Shown here piece by piece: positions 1 through 8,143 of a stretch of DNA of 12,863 bases. The position numbers were made by a program, and so were the translations under genes. This DNA comes from Euperipatoides rowelli. Taxonomy: Eukaryota; Onychophora; Udeonychophora; Euonychophora; Peripatopsidae. The notes beneath the pieces were generated by a model. It did not search any database. It was given only the letters and a program-made list of their open reading frames with translations, and was not told where the DNA came from. The first letter of the stretch is position 1. Every line of letters begins with the position of its first letter. Location of the stretch: assembly GCA_003024985.2 (NCBI GenBank), contig PXIH01S0012061.1. One strand, written 5' to 3'.

Positions 1-798
1 AAGTTGCTAGAACTCAATATAACATTAATTTATAATCTAAATTCTACAATATAAATCTTTTATAGATTATAATCTATAAATCTTTACTTCTTTTCATAAC
101 TCAGCATTCATTCATAGTAATCTTTTTTTTTTTAAAAAAAATTAAAACGGACTCTGATTGACAATAATAATTTTTCATTATAATTTTTAAAATATGTTTC
201 TAATGTTGGCCATATATATTAATCTAAGAATAACAAAACCATTCTTGTCAGTAAAAATTGCTAAATCTTTCTATACATTTGCTCAAGCTTCAGAACCTAC
301 AACTGGAAATTCACACTTTGTTAGACATCATTCAAATCACATGGTTGTTGCTAGGCAACCAATTATTTCTTTAGGAGAAAAAAAAAGATAGAGAATAGAC
401 AAATATTATAAAGATTTTAAAACATTGTTTTCAATTTTGATAAATGGGAAATATTATAACTACTTTTCAGCTCCTATTCCATGTGTTATAGTGTATGCTA
501 TTTTTCATAAGTGTAAAACAAGAAAATCATTGATTTATATATGCAAGGCGTACAATCTTTTGAATGAATTTTATTTGCAATTTGTCTAGTTTTTTTTTAT
601 TCAGTAATATATTTCAATACAGTGAAATATAAAAGTATAATTTATATCTTGTACTATATACTGCTTTATAAAAAAATCAAGCACTAACACAAAATAAGTT
701 ACAATTTTAATATTGATGAATTTGAATTTATCTATCATGTGAATTTGAGCGTGTTTGATAGCTATATGAAATCGATAAAACATTGATTCAATGTAAAA
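1..798. other. AT-rich non-coding DNA
   Basis: This stretch is very AT-rich, with T and A homopolymers, including an 11-T run followed directly by 8 A at 123-141. One ATG-initiated frame of 65 codons lies at 194-391 on the + strand. It has no recognisable domain, no signal peptide and no context, and I judge it a chance frame. The only site that stands out is the X-box-like palindrome at 347-359, listed separately. I see no RNA gene or mobile-element terminus here. Confidence 0.6.
347..359. promoter_or_regulatory. RFX X-box-like palindrome
   Basis: GTTGCTAGGCAAC is an imperfect inverted repeat of the RFX half-site (GTTGCC/GGCAAC) with a one-base spacer: one half matches exactly and the other has one mismatch. 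A CCAAT pentamer follows immediately (359-363). RFX factors bind such X-boxes in promoters, notably of ciliary genes in animals. No gene is visible downstream, so function is inference and a chance match is quite possible. Confidence 0.25.
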
Positions 799-919
799 TC
801 GTGTTTCTATATACAATAATTTAATATTCAAATATTAAATTTTGTGTTACTTATTTTAATTCAACAAGTAATGCAAAATTTAATATTTGAATATTAAATT
901 ATTGTATATAGAAACATGA
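799..919 (+). repeat. Long near-perfect inverted repeat (hairpin)
   Basis: A 42-bp arm at 803-844 is repeated exactly in inverted orientation at 874-915. Pairing extends outward to 799/919 with one mismatch (801/917) and inward to 852/866 with two (845/873 and 846/872). All three mismatches are G-U wobbles when the + strand is RNA, so a + transcript would form about 54 continuous pairs around a 13-nt loop (853-865). The arms are almost entirely A and T. I see no obvious flanking target duplication. It could be a small foldback element, a recent inverted duplication, or a hairpin-RNA precursor; the sequence does not decide between them. Confidence 0.9.
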
Positions 920-1049
920 AATAAAGATCTGATGTAGTACTATTGTTTTGATTAAAGTCTAAAAGAAAATTGTTAACATTCTGACACAAAGGTCTGAAAA
1001 ACACATACCATATAAGAACCTTAATCACACACCATATATTCGGTATTTT

Positions 1050-1161
1050 TACTCCCATCTTTACTTTCCTGAGGCAGAGGTTCACGTTAATGGATCCCCA
1101 AAGATTTCTATCTTGAGCTCTTCTTTTTAATATAAATAATTGCCTGATCTTAGCCCAGTCC
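1050..1161 (-). pseudogene. LINE C-terminus, distal fragment
   Basis: Read on the minus strand away from the MITE, this gives DWAKIRQL, then KRRAQDRNLWGS. That pattern (W, a short variable stretch, then A-x-DR-x-x-W) is typical of the extreme C-terminal tail of many non-LTR retrotransposon ORF2 proteins, just after the basic GKRRRGRPR-type segment. It continues the coding fragment at 1914-2253 in one frame if the intervening transposon and one TTAA are ignored. The frame stays open toward 894, but resemblance fades below about 1090, so the true end is uncertain. It is non-functional: there is no start, no RT core, and it is cut off by the insertion. Confidence 0.6.
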
Positions 1162-1165
1162 TTAA

Positions 1166-1909
1166 AGCCAGGCACACACTAGGAGAGAAAAACTTCGTAG
1201 GTTTTTTATACTTGGCAGTTTTTTAATGATGTGAAAGTTTTCGCAAGAGTAATCTGATACACACTAGGATAATTTTTTTTTAATTTGAAAGTTTTTCTCT
1301 TTAAGTATGCGTACTCCTGTTGTCAAAATGGAGAGTGAGATTCAATGACTACCANATTAATTGATTTGTATATTATTGTATTAAATATATATATGCATGA
1401 AAATAAATAGATTTTTTAATTTCCAAGCTGTGGCGATTTAGTTTTAAATATCAAAGCCACTTATCTGTTGTATTACATACGATGCCAATGGTTTGCAGAA
1501 TTGTCGTTTTTAATAAAAAAATAAATAAATAAATAGTAGCTTGTTGTGATATTCAGTTAAGTGCTGCGTGTATAGACACAGACATTTTTCTACTTCTTAA
1601 ATTAATAGTGATATTTCATCGTCGTTCCAGTTTTTGTTGGCGAAGCAAGTGGCCGGCATTTTTATTTTTTAGTTATTAAAGTCAAGTCACGTGTTCTCAG
1701 CTTCTCATCGTCCAGTGATTAACTGCGAACTTTGACTCCAAGGAGAATTGTTTCAAAAAGTAGACCATAGGTCTATTTTTGAAAGTGATGAAAGAGTTCT
1801 CTTCGAAGTCTGGTTTTCTATAGAGTATTTTGACACACACAAGAGTATTTACCTTCGAAGTACAATTATTTGATGCTTCAAAAAAAAATTCTCCTAGTGT
1901 GTGCTAGCC
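1166..1909. mobile_element. TTAA-flanked nonautonomous DNA transposon (MITE)
   Basis: The 744-bp element is bounded by TTAA at 1162-1165 and 1910-1913. The left end reads AGCCAGGCACACACTAGGAG and the right end, reverse-complemented, GGCTAGCACACACTAGGAG, so the termini are inverted repeats of about 20 bp differing near the tip. Inside there is no transposase frame, so it would depend on an enzyme supplied elsewhere. TTAA duplication is characteristic of piggyBac and Kolobok-type elements; a 3-bp TTA/TAA reading (PIF-Harbinger style) cannot be excluded. The flanks rejoin a LINE reading frame when the element is removed, strong internal evidence for exact boundaries. The superfamily is inference; the element itself is well supported. 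Confidence 0.85.
1729..1815. repeat. Imperfect palindrome inside the MITE
   Basis: The core arms 1751-1766 (TTTCAAAAAGTAGACC) and 1770-1784 (GGTCTATTTTTGAAA) pair perfectly except for one bulged G at 1760, around a 3-base centre (ATA). Weaker pairing continues outward through AGGAGAA on the left and TTCTCTT on the right. It lies off-centre, near the right end of the MITE. It may be a subterminal palindrome of the kind transposases bind, but this is not proven. Confidence 0.7.
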
Positions 1910-1913
1910 TTAA

Positions 1914-2253
1914 GGTCATCCAAACCTTCTCTTCTTGGTCTTGCTCTCCTTTTCCCTTTCTGTCCCTCCCTCAAGTGCTGTTACTAGTCTAAATCCTACA
2001 GATCCTCTCAAGACATGCCGGAATATTTCCATTTCCTCCTCTTTACTTCATCCAAAAGAATATAAACTGTCCATTTTATTTCCTTTCTCCCACATACCAT
2101 AACAATTTTATATATATATACTGTAGATGAAGCCATAGAAATAACAATGGTTTTAACTTCTTTCTTTCTTGAAGGGTTCTTAACATGGGAGTATTTTAAC
2201 TTCAACTGTTTAGTTAATCTTGCACCAGGAATCCCCCAAATGCGGTACACCAA
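1914..2253 (-). pseudogene. LINE ORF2 C-terminal region, decayed
   Basis: The minus strand gives, in order, VKTIVISMASS (resembling the post-RT segment usually followed by LYG-ETWT in LINE proteins), KRRKWKYS, then in a shifted frame FRHVLRGSVGFRLVTALEG, then in a third frame GKRRARPRREGLDDLK. KRxKWxGHVLR and GKRRRGRPRxxWLDDL are hallmark C-terminal blocks of non-LTR retrotransposon reverse transcriptase proteins. Two frameshifts (near 2010 and 1970) separate the blocks, so the copy is dead. The final codons run into the TTAA where the MITE inserted, and the reading continues at 1161. An ATG exists at 2253 but is not the element's start; the RT core is missing upstream. The exact clade is not determined. 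Confidence 0.65.
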
Positions 2254-2569
2254 TGGTCATGTGATGTAAAAAATGCACCATTAACAAAAATAGAAAATTT
2301 GCCTTCTTTATTTCTGATTTATTTTGATTATTTATACAGCATAGTTTCACACATGGAATTCCCCTAAGAGAAACCATGACTCTTTGAATAAATAAATAAG
2401 TTTATTATTAATCCATTTTGGGTCAGCCAATCTGACAGTTTTTGTTTTAATAGGGAAACAAATATTGTAAAGTTCATAGATGAAATTACAAAATAATTCT
2501 GCTGCCATATTAACATCTTTTAGTCTGTACCATTCTAACTAATCGTGCGCTGACAAAACCTCGGCAAGA
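2254..2569. other. AT-rich spacer between two LINE remnants
   Basis: Mostly A and T, with a short AATAAATAAATAA tract near 2389-2400. I see no coding potential and no clear terminal repeat. Part of it may be decayed sequence of either retroelement. Confidence 0.5.
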
Positions 2570-2807
2570 TTTTTTTTTTTTTGGCCTATAAGTAATCACA
2601 GATTTAGACACATTTCAATTAGTTTGCTGTATATGTTTCATGAAAATAATAGTATGATCTGATTTATCAATGATTAGTCTGAATTTATACACTCATTAAT
2701 TCAATCCAGCTGCATACTTCTGATAATATTCTTAATATAAATCATTACACTCTGAAAGTAAAATCCTTGAACTTGTATATTCATACAAAAATAATTATGC
2801 TTTTGAG

Positions 2808-3330
2808 TTAGTTGTCCAATTGATTTTTAAATTGATTTATAGAGTTACTCAATGCTATTTGTGCTGGCAGGTCATTCCAAACCTCAACTGCTTGATTAGT
2901 AATAAATGAAAAATGCACTCTTGTGTGAGTTATTTCAATTTTTAATTTGTAAGCTTGGCCTCTAGTAAGTGTGCTATTTGCCCTTATGGAATAACTCCAA
3001 TCATTTTGCACTACTATCTTTTTATAAATAAATATAACATCACCCCACATCCTTCTCTCTGATGGCAGTACAATATCATGTACCATAACAAAAGGGTATT
3101 TAATCTCTGTGTATAATCATGATCTGACAAACCTATAACCCTTTTTGATATTCATCTTAAAAATCTATCAATAAGCTCAGTAGGCTATCCCCTTTGTTTA
3201 AAAATGCATAAGCTCTGCCACCATAATCAATTATTGTTTGAAGAAAACAATTTTATGTTACTACAAAATATTCTATTAATAATTGAGGGAATAAACCTTT
3301 TAACATAAAATAACGAGTATTTAATTTTTT
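2808..3330 (-). pseudogene. LINE RT thumb and C-terminal block
   Basis: Reading the minus strand from about 3370, successive frames give SCLTFHTHAHHLLKK (thumb), TIIDYGGRAYAF, KRVIGLSDHDYTQRLNTL, and then the open stretch 3086-2808 with SERRMWGD, TRGQAYKLK and QAVEVWNDLPAQI, ending at a stop. The pattern of RR-x(4-5)-D, a variable region, and then V-x-WN-x-LP followed by a hydrophobic FK-x-x-LD tail is the standard end of CR1/Jockey-superfamily ORF2 proteins. The ATG at 3086 is internal to the family protein and not a real start. At least two frame changes and an in-frame stop lie between 3100 and 3330. Confidence 0.75.
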
Positions 3331-3380
3331 TAATAAATGGTGAGCATGTGTATGAAAAGTTAAGCATGAATCCATAAATA

Positions 3381-4080
3381 CTAACAAATCCGCATATGAG
3401 TCAAGTGTTTTTTTAATGCGTTCAGACAAAAAAACTTATCTACTGACTTTCTAGCACTCACTATAAGAATTTTGGTTTTATTCCTATTAATATTGAGATT
3501 GTTATTTTTCATCCAGATTAAAATTTGTTCATGTATTGCACTTATAGACGAATATATTCGTATGTCGTCAGCATAACTAAAAATAGGATTATGAACACAG
3601 GAATGCAAATCTGTTACAAATAAGTTAAAAAGGGTAGCAGAAAGAACATCCCCTGAGGCATTCCACATGTTCTTAGTTTCATCCCAGATATCTTAACTTA
3701 TATAGTACGATCAAATAAAAAATCACTTAACCAATTAATTAGGGGCACAGGGAAGGAGTAGTTCAACATTTTAATCATAAGTTTATTTATTGGAACTAAG
3801 TCGAATGCTGAGTCAAATCAAAATAAACTATTTCAATAGGGATACCTTGATCTCCTAATGCTGTCCAATCATTCATACAGGCAAGCAAACATGATTCAGT
3901 AGAGCAGCCCTGTCTAAATCCATGCTGCACTGTGCTCAAATTTGCTTTGATAAATGGATTTAGCAAATTCAATATCAAACGTTCAGCTATTTTGCTAATA
4001 GTGTTCGTTATTAATATTGGGTGGTCATTAGTAACATCATTTCGGTTTTTTTTTTATGGGACCTCGTAACCACTATCTTT
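3381..4080 (-). pseudogene. LINE reverse transcriptase domain, frameshifted
   Basis: The minus strand shows the RT motifs in order. Before the palm are RNDVTN and TISKIAERLILNLL. QHGFRQGCSTESCLL follows, then motif A as VYFDLTQ in one frame and SAFDLVPINKL in the next. INWLSDFLFDRT comes next, then motif B as RTCGMPQG followed, one frame over, by DVLSATLFNLFVTDL. Motif C is SYADDIRIYSS, and KTKILIVS follows. The catalytic aspartates (FD of motif A, DD of YADD) are still present. A one-base loss near 3812 splits motif A and another near 3650 splits motif B; an in-frame stop follows FDRTI. The enzyme copied element RNA into DNA at a nicked target; this copy cannot. The ATGs at 3978 and 3668 are internal. 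Confidence 0.85.
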
Positions 4081-4690
4081 CTTAAGGGCATATTCCATCA
4101 TTGAACTTTTATTAAGACTGAGGCCAGATGCCAGTGCTGATGGTTAAACCTGACACACTCACTTTGAGTTTAATAAGAGTGCCACTTGTACAATAAATGT
4201 TGATAGATTTTTCTTATTTTTCTGTGCTCTGAAAATCCACATAAATAAGAAAGAAGATAAATGGCAAGGACAAAAATGACAGTCCAGTTAAGTTTATTCT
4301 CATATTGAACGAGTTTATAAGCCCAGTGATGTTCTGTCAATATAAATGTGAATATGTACCACAGTAACAACGATATAGCAGAATATATATTGATATATCA
4401 TGCTAAATTGATTTATTGATACATCAACATATCAATTTCTCAAATATATGCTGCACATAGGCCTACACTAATAAGCAGACAGAGATATAAGTAGTTAAAT
4501 TGTTGTTGTTGACATCTAAGGTTTGATACATTCATTATTTGGATTCAACAAGACATTTCTTAATTGTTAATACTTTCAGAATTAAAATAAGCCTGGAGGT
4601 GTTCTTGATATCTTTAATAATTTACATTTGTGCATTGGCAAGTGATTGATTTAAGCTGCATATCAAGTTTTTCTTTCTTTTGCTCATATT
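4081..4690. other. AT-rich DNA, no gene seen
   Basis: One minus-strand frame of 66 codons (4170-4370) is hydrophobic but matches no family I recognise, and I take it as chance. A weak inverted repeat, ATTGATAT near 4388 against ATATCAAT near 4428, is the only structure. I see no RNA gene or repeat array before 4692. Confidence 0.5.
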
Positions 4691-4691
4691 T

Positions 4692-4886
4692 CTATCTCGC
4701 TTTCATTTTCACATAAGGATTGCATCATAAATTAAATGTCTATCTTACTTTCATTTTCACATAAGGATTACATGAGAAATTTAAATGTTTATCTTACTTT
4801 CATTTTCACATAAGGACTACATAAGAAATTAAAACATCTATCTCACTTTCATTTTCACATAAGGATTACACGAGACATATTAAAGT
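4692..4886. repeat. Tandem repeat, four copies of 48-49 bp
   Basis: Four consecutive units start at 4692, 4740, 4789 and 4838, giving periods of 48, 49 and 49. The conserved core is CTTTCATTTTCACATAAGGA, nearly invariant in all copies (one variant is AAGGAC). The second half of each unit (around CATRAGAAATT) is more divergent. The unequal conservation suggests an old minisatellite, or selection on the core; the sequence alone cannot say which. No coding potential. Confidence 0.95.
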
Positions 4887-5411
4887 ATATAAAAATAAAA
4901 AAAAAGTTAGATTTTAATTCCATTTATTTTTAGAGATATGATGATAATAAACAGTAAACAATAAAACACACTGTCAGCATTTAACGTGAGAGTTTGTATA
5001 AGTAGTTAAATAACTTAGATATTTGTGATAATGTTTTGTGACAACTCATTGGCATGCAAATTGCTCAATTGACTAAATATTATTGAAATGATGATTTTCT
5101 CCACTTAACTATTTATTGGTCTTTCTTATCCACATAGATTTTCAGAGCATGGTGAAAGGAAATATCTATCAGTGAGCTACCATATTATTGATGCTTTAAT
5201 TCAATTCATTTGTGCTAATAATTTCAATAGACACTATCACGCAAAGTAAGAATTGTAGGTTTTGTAGTAAACATTAGGCTTCAGTCACAATCTTACTTAT
5301 AAAGATGTACCGGTACTTGGCTACGGCTGATGACAGATTATCAGTTTGCGAAAGATTATTGGTTGAAGCAGAGATGAACTCTATAAAAATTTTTTTATTA
5401 TTTGGTAAATT
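4887..5411. other. AT-rich DNA, no gene seen
   Basis: Only short features stand out: an A9 tract near 4900 and the 10-bp palindrome GTACCGGTAC at 5307-5316, unusually GC-rich for this DNA. I see no open frame, RNA gene or transposon end. Confidence 0.5.
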
Positions 5412-5935
5412 AGCAGAATAATATTCATATTACTAGTTATTATAAACTGGTTATTTAAAGTGACAATTGGGTTTCTTTACTCTTGCTCAATAACAAAATT
5501 AACACCTATGATGTCTATCAGATTGAGTCATATGACTAGATTAACTGAATATAATAAATATTCATGTTATTTTTAATTATTAGTTATTATGAGGTGATTA
5601 TTTAAAATGACAAATGGAATTATTTACTCTTGCTCAGTAAGAAAATAAACACCTATGATGTCATCAGGGTGATTCACTTGACTAATGGAGTTATTTACTT
5701 TTGCTCAATGATAAAATTAACACTCATGATGTCATCAAGGTGAGTTCCATGACTAAATTAACTGAATATAACAAATATCAATGTTATTTTTAATTATTAG
5801 TTATTTTAAGCTATTTAAAGTTACAGTTGGAATTATTTACTCTTGCTTAATACAATAAACACCTATGATGTCACTAGAGTGATCACATGATAATGAGGTT
5901 ATTTGCTTTTGCTCTATGATAAAATTAACCCTTAT
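5412..5935. repeat. Higher-order tandem repeat, about 215 bp
   Basis: The core TTTACTCTTGCTCAAT followed by AACACCTATGATGTCATC recurs with starts near 5476, 5623, 5694, 5836 and 5902. The spacings alternate long and short: 147, 71, 142 and 66 bp. Only the long intervals hold the block TTAACTGAATATAAYAAATA plus GTTATTTTTAATTATTAG, seen at 5541 and 5758, 217 bp apart. The true unit is therefore about 208-218 bp containing two diverged sub-copies, present about 2.4 times, with a partial first unit from about 5412. Several sub-copies carry the octamer TGATGTCA (5656, 5727, 5866). Non-coding; function unknown. Confidence 0.9.
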
Positions 5936-6949
5936 GTATGGTTAAAAATATTTATTTTTTTAATGAGATTTTTTTTTAAAGTCAAATTATAGAATTTTGA
6001 ATGTACAATAAAATAAATTATTTTTTTTAAAAAAATATTTTCCAATTTTATGCAAATTTAATAAAGTTTGCTTATTTGTTAAAATTCCTTACCAGAAATA
6101 AAATAACAATGATTATGTTTAAAATATTCTATAGTGTACATTTTTATTTAGTAGTTTTATTTTTTTTTTACAATTTTTTTTTAAATAGAAAAATAAAGAT
6201 TGGAATGAATTTTGGGGTAAAAAAAAAAAGCGAGTGGGGCTCAAATATTGCCATACCTAATATTACTCAAAAGAATAAACATAAGGTCAAGAAAAATGAA
6301 CAAACCTTTTAAAGTTCAACTAGTCTCATTTTTATTTTATTTGTTTCTACTTAAAAAAAAAAAAGAGCATGCAATATTATTATGTGGATTTAATTTTTTT
6401 TTTAAAATATGGAGTTAAATGATTTTTTTTTAAAAAATATTTATTCCATTTTGTATCTTTTATATTTTGCCTTTTAAGAAGCAAATCACTTTAAAAAAGC
6501 ACCACAGGGGTCTAAGTACTTTAATAGAATTTAGGGATTTAAAGCAAATGTAGTGTAGCAGTTGATTGGAGAAACTCAATAGATTTAAGAACTAAGTCAG
6601 GTATAATAGAGTGGCCTTTATCATCCCAAAATGTGGCCATTCAAACAGAGTGGTCAACTGAAATACAACTTTTTTTTTTAGAAAAAGAGCATTTTGTTGC
6701 TAAAATCGTACCTTTTGAAAATGAACTATTAAATTATACATTGAGACTATTACTACTATAAAGGAGATGCCAATTATTTCATGCATTAAAAAAGTTCTGA
6801 AACACTATAATATAAATATTGATTTTGAATATACGACAATCAATTCTTATTTTTTAAAAATTAAAATTAAAATATACTTGTTGGTAAAGTATATAATTTA
6901 AAAAATAGTCCTTTATAGGAAAATACGAGGAAGGCATATGTTTACTCAC
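5936..6949. other. Homopolymer-rich AT DNA
   Basis: This is dense in T-tracts running straight into A-tracts, for example T8A7 at 6021-6035, T10A4 at 6394-6407 and T9A6 at 6423-6437, with further long T or A runs near 6160, 6182, 6220, 6352 and 6670. The 78-codon + frame at 6076-6312 is lysine-, asparagine- and phenylalanine-rich purely from base composition and is not credible as a gene. Confidence 0.6.
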
Positions 6950-6980
6950 TCCTGCCATACAAGTACAATGTATGGCAGGA
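6950..6980. repeat. Short perfect inverted repeat
   Basis: TCCTGCCATACA (6950-6961) and TGTATGGCAGGA (6969-6980) are exact inverted copies separated by 7 bases. The arms are more GC-rich than their surroundings. This could be a small stem-loop or the abutting ends of a collapsed transposon. No second copy was noticed elsewhere in the window. Confidence 0.85.
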
Positions 6981-7141
6981 TATAAAATTTAAATGAATAG
7001 GATAATAAGTGCCTAGAAACTGGGAGCATAAGTCTCATTTTAATAGTATTTACTGCTATTTTCGTCTTTATGGTAAGTCTGACGGAAGTTGTGTCAAAAT
7101 TCTCGAAATCGATCCATAAAAGGTTTATTTCACCTCTAGAT

Positions 7142-7286
7142 TATCATAGGGTTGGGACACAGTGGGTTTAATATATAGTAGGAGTTAGGGTTCAGGGTTA
7201 CGGTAAGGTCAGCACTGTTGACTATCCTAGGGTTGGGGCATAATGGGTTTAATACATAGTAGGAGTTAGGGTAAGGTCAGCACTGT
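7142..7286. repeat. Tandem duplication with TTAGGGTT motif
   Basis: Two adjacent copies begin near 7143 and 7224 (81 bp apart). They share TAGGGTTGGG, TGGGTTTAATA, ATAGTAGGAGTTAGGGT and GGTAAGGTCAGCACTGT. The second copy lacks a 13-bp segment (TTCAGGGTTACGG, or its cyclic equivalent) between GGAGTTAGGG and TAAGGTCAGC. A third, more diverged copy is at 8144-8190. GGAGTTAGGGTTCAGGGTTA resembles degenerate telomere repeats but is too short and irregular to call an interstitial telomere. Confidence 0.85.
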
Positions 7287-8143
7287 AAATTAAAAATAAT
7301 GTTGCTATCCATTCTTAATCATGTGACTAAAATGAGACTTAGGCCACCCATTTTTAGGCTCTCATATTAGGATACTTGTATGGTGTTGTTTTGTTTTTAT
7401 ACCTGGAGTCGAAATCTAAACTAAGCTCAACTTCCGTTATATATGTCTTGGCCAGATTATTCGGTTGGCATAACCTTATGACCAATCAGCTAGACAATAC
7501 TTGTAGATTTTGTTTTTATCAATTTTGTTCATGTCATTCTGCACATTTAACTTTCATGTAAACTTAGCGCTGTGAGCCCTAGTTTATTAAAAAAAGGTTT
7601 GTCGATCTTTAAGCATGCACAATAGACTAGCTAAGTTTGACATCACCCGTAGCCTTACTAGCCCGGAAGCTGAAGCAGATCATTATAAAAGGCAGAGAAT
7701 TACTTTGATTTTGAATTATAAAATACAATAATATTTTCTACTATATAGTATTTTTTTTATTTTTTTTTTTAAAAAGCCTAAATATTATTATATTTGAATT
7801 TTTTAATAAGTTTACATTTAGTATATTATTCATTAAGAAACATTTAATTAAATCATAGTTTTCAATTGCTTATCCCACTAATAACCTACAGTATTTTTTT
7901 TTTATAAAGCAATATTTCTGTAAAGAATTTAAATATAATTCAATATATGTACTTTATGTAAGTTGCAGGGCACTCTTTGTAATTTGAAAAAAAAAAAACT
8001 AATGTTATAAAATCTTGTAGTCCGGTATAGTGAAGCTTTTATCGTTTAAGTATAGTCGTACTCCACAATTCACGGCTTGGCTGTTGAAAGTTGTGTAAAC
8101 AAATATAAAAAATTTAATTTGACTGCTGTATTATATTGTATTA
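7287..8143. other. AT-rich DNA with possible TATA box
   Basis: The stretch holds a 61-codon + frame at 7376-7561 that I do not recognise and consider chance, long T/A tracts at 7751-7775 and 7989-8000, and TATAAAAGG at 7684-7692. The last matches a metazoan TATA box, but no start codon with convincing coding sequence follows. I see no RNA gene. Confidence 0.45.

Larger units (their letters stand above)
2570..4080 (-). mobile_element. 5'-truncated CR1/Jockey-like LINE
   Basis: This is a degenerate non-LTR retrotransposon in minus orientation. Recognisable coding sequence begins near 4080 (VVTRSHKKK, then RNDVTN) and ends at 2808, covering RT fingers, palm, thumb and the C-terminal block. The endonuclease domain and ORF1 are absent upstream, as expected of a copy truncated during target-primed reverse transcription. 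Downstream of the stop about 225 bp of non-coding sequence leads to a 13-T run (2570-2582), which on the minus strand would be a short poly(A) tail. I place the 3' end there tentatively; no target-site duplication was identified. Frameshifts and stops show it is inactive. It differs in its C-terminus from the LINE fragment at 1050-2253, so it is a separate insertion. Confidence 0.8.

Noticed and set aside
194-391. 65-codon + strand frame
   Set aside because: No recognisable domain, no flanking gene signals, and length expected by chance in DNA of this composition.
601-831. 76-codon minus frame
   Set aside because: It runs into the AT-rich hairpin arm and its residues (I, F, Y, K, N) simply mirror base composition.
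1515-1535. AAATAAATAAATAAAT microsatellite
   Set aside because: Too short, and typical of AT-rich DNA.
5307-5316. GTACCGGTAC palindrome
   Set aside because: A 10-bp palindrome alone is not unusual enough in 12.9 kb and no context supports function.
6076-6312. 78-codon + frame
   Set aside because: Made of poly-A and poly-T derived Lys, Asn, Phe and Leu codons in a homopolymer-rich region.
7150-7270. Interstitial telomere repeat
   Set aside because: Only isolated TTAGGG-like words occur within a longer unrelated unit; there is no run of hexamers.
7376-7561. 61-codon cysteine-containing + frame
   Set aside because: Several cysteines and histidines near its end suggested a zinc finger, but the spacing fits no known finger and there is no support on either side.
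7684-7692. TATA box and promoter
   Set aside because: TATAAAAGG matches well, but no coding sequence, initiator or conserved upstream sites follow in the window; kept only as a note in the region entry.
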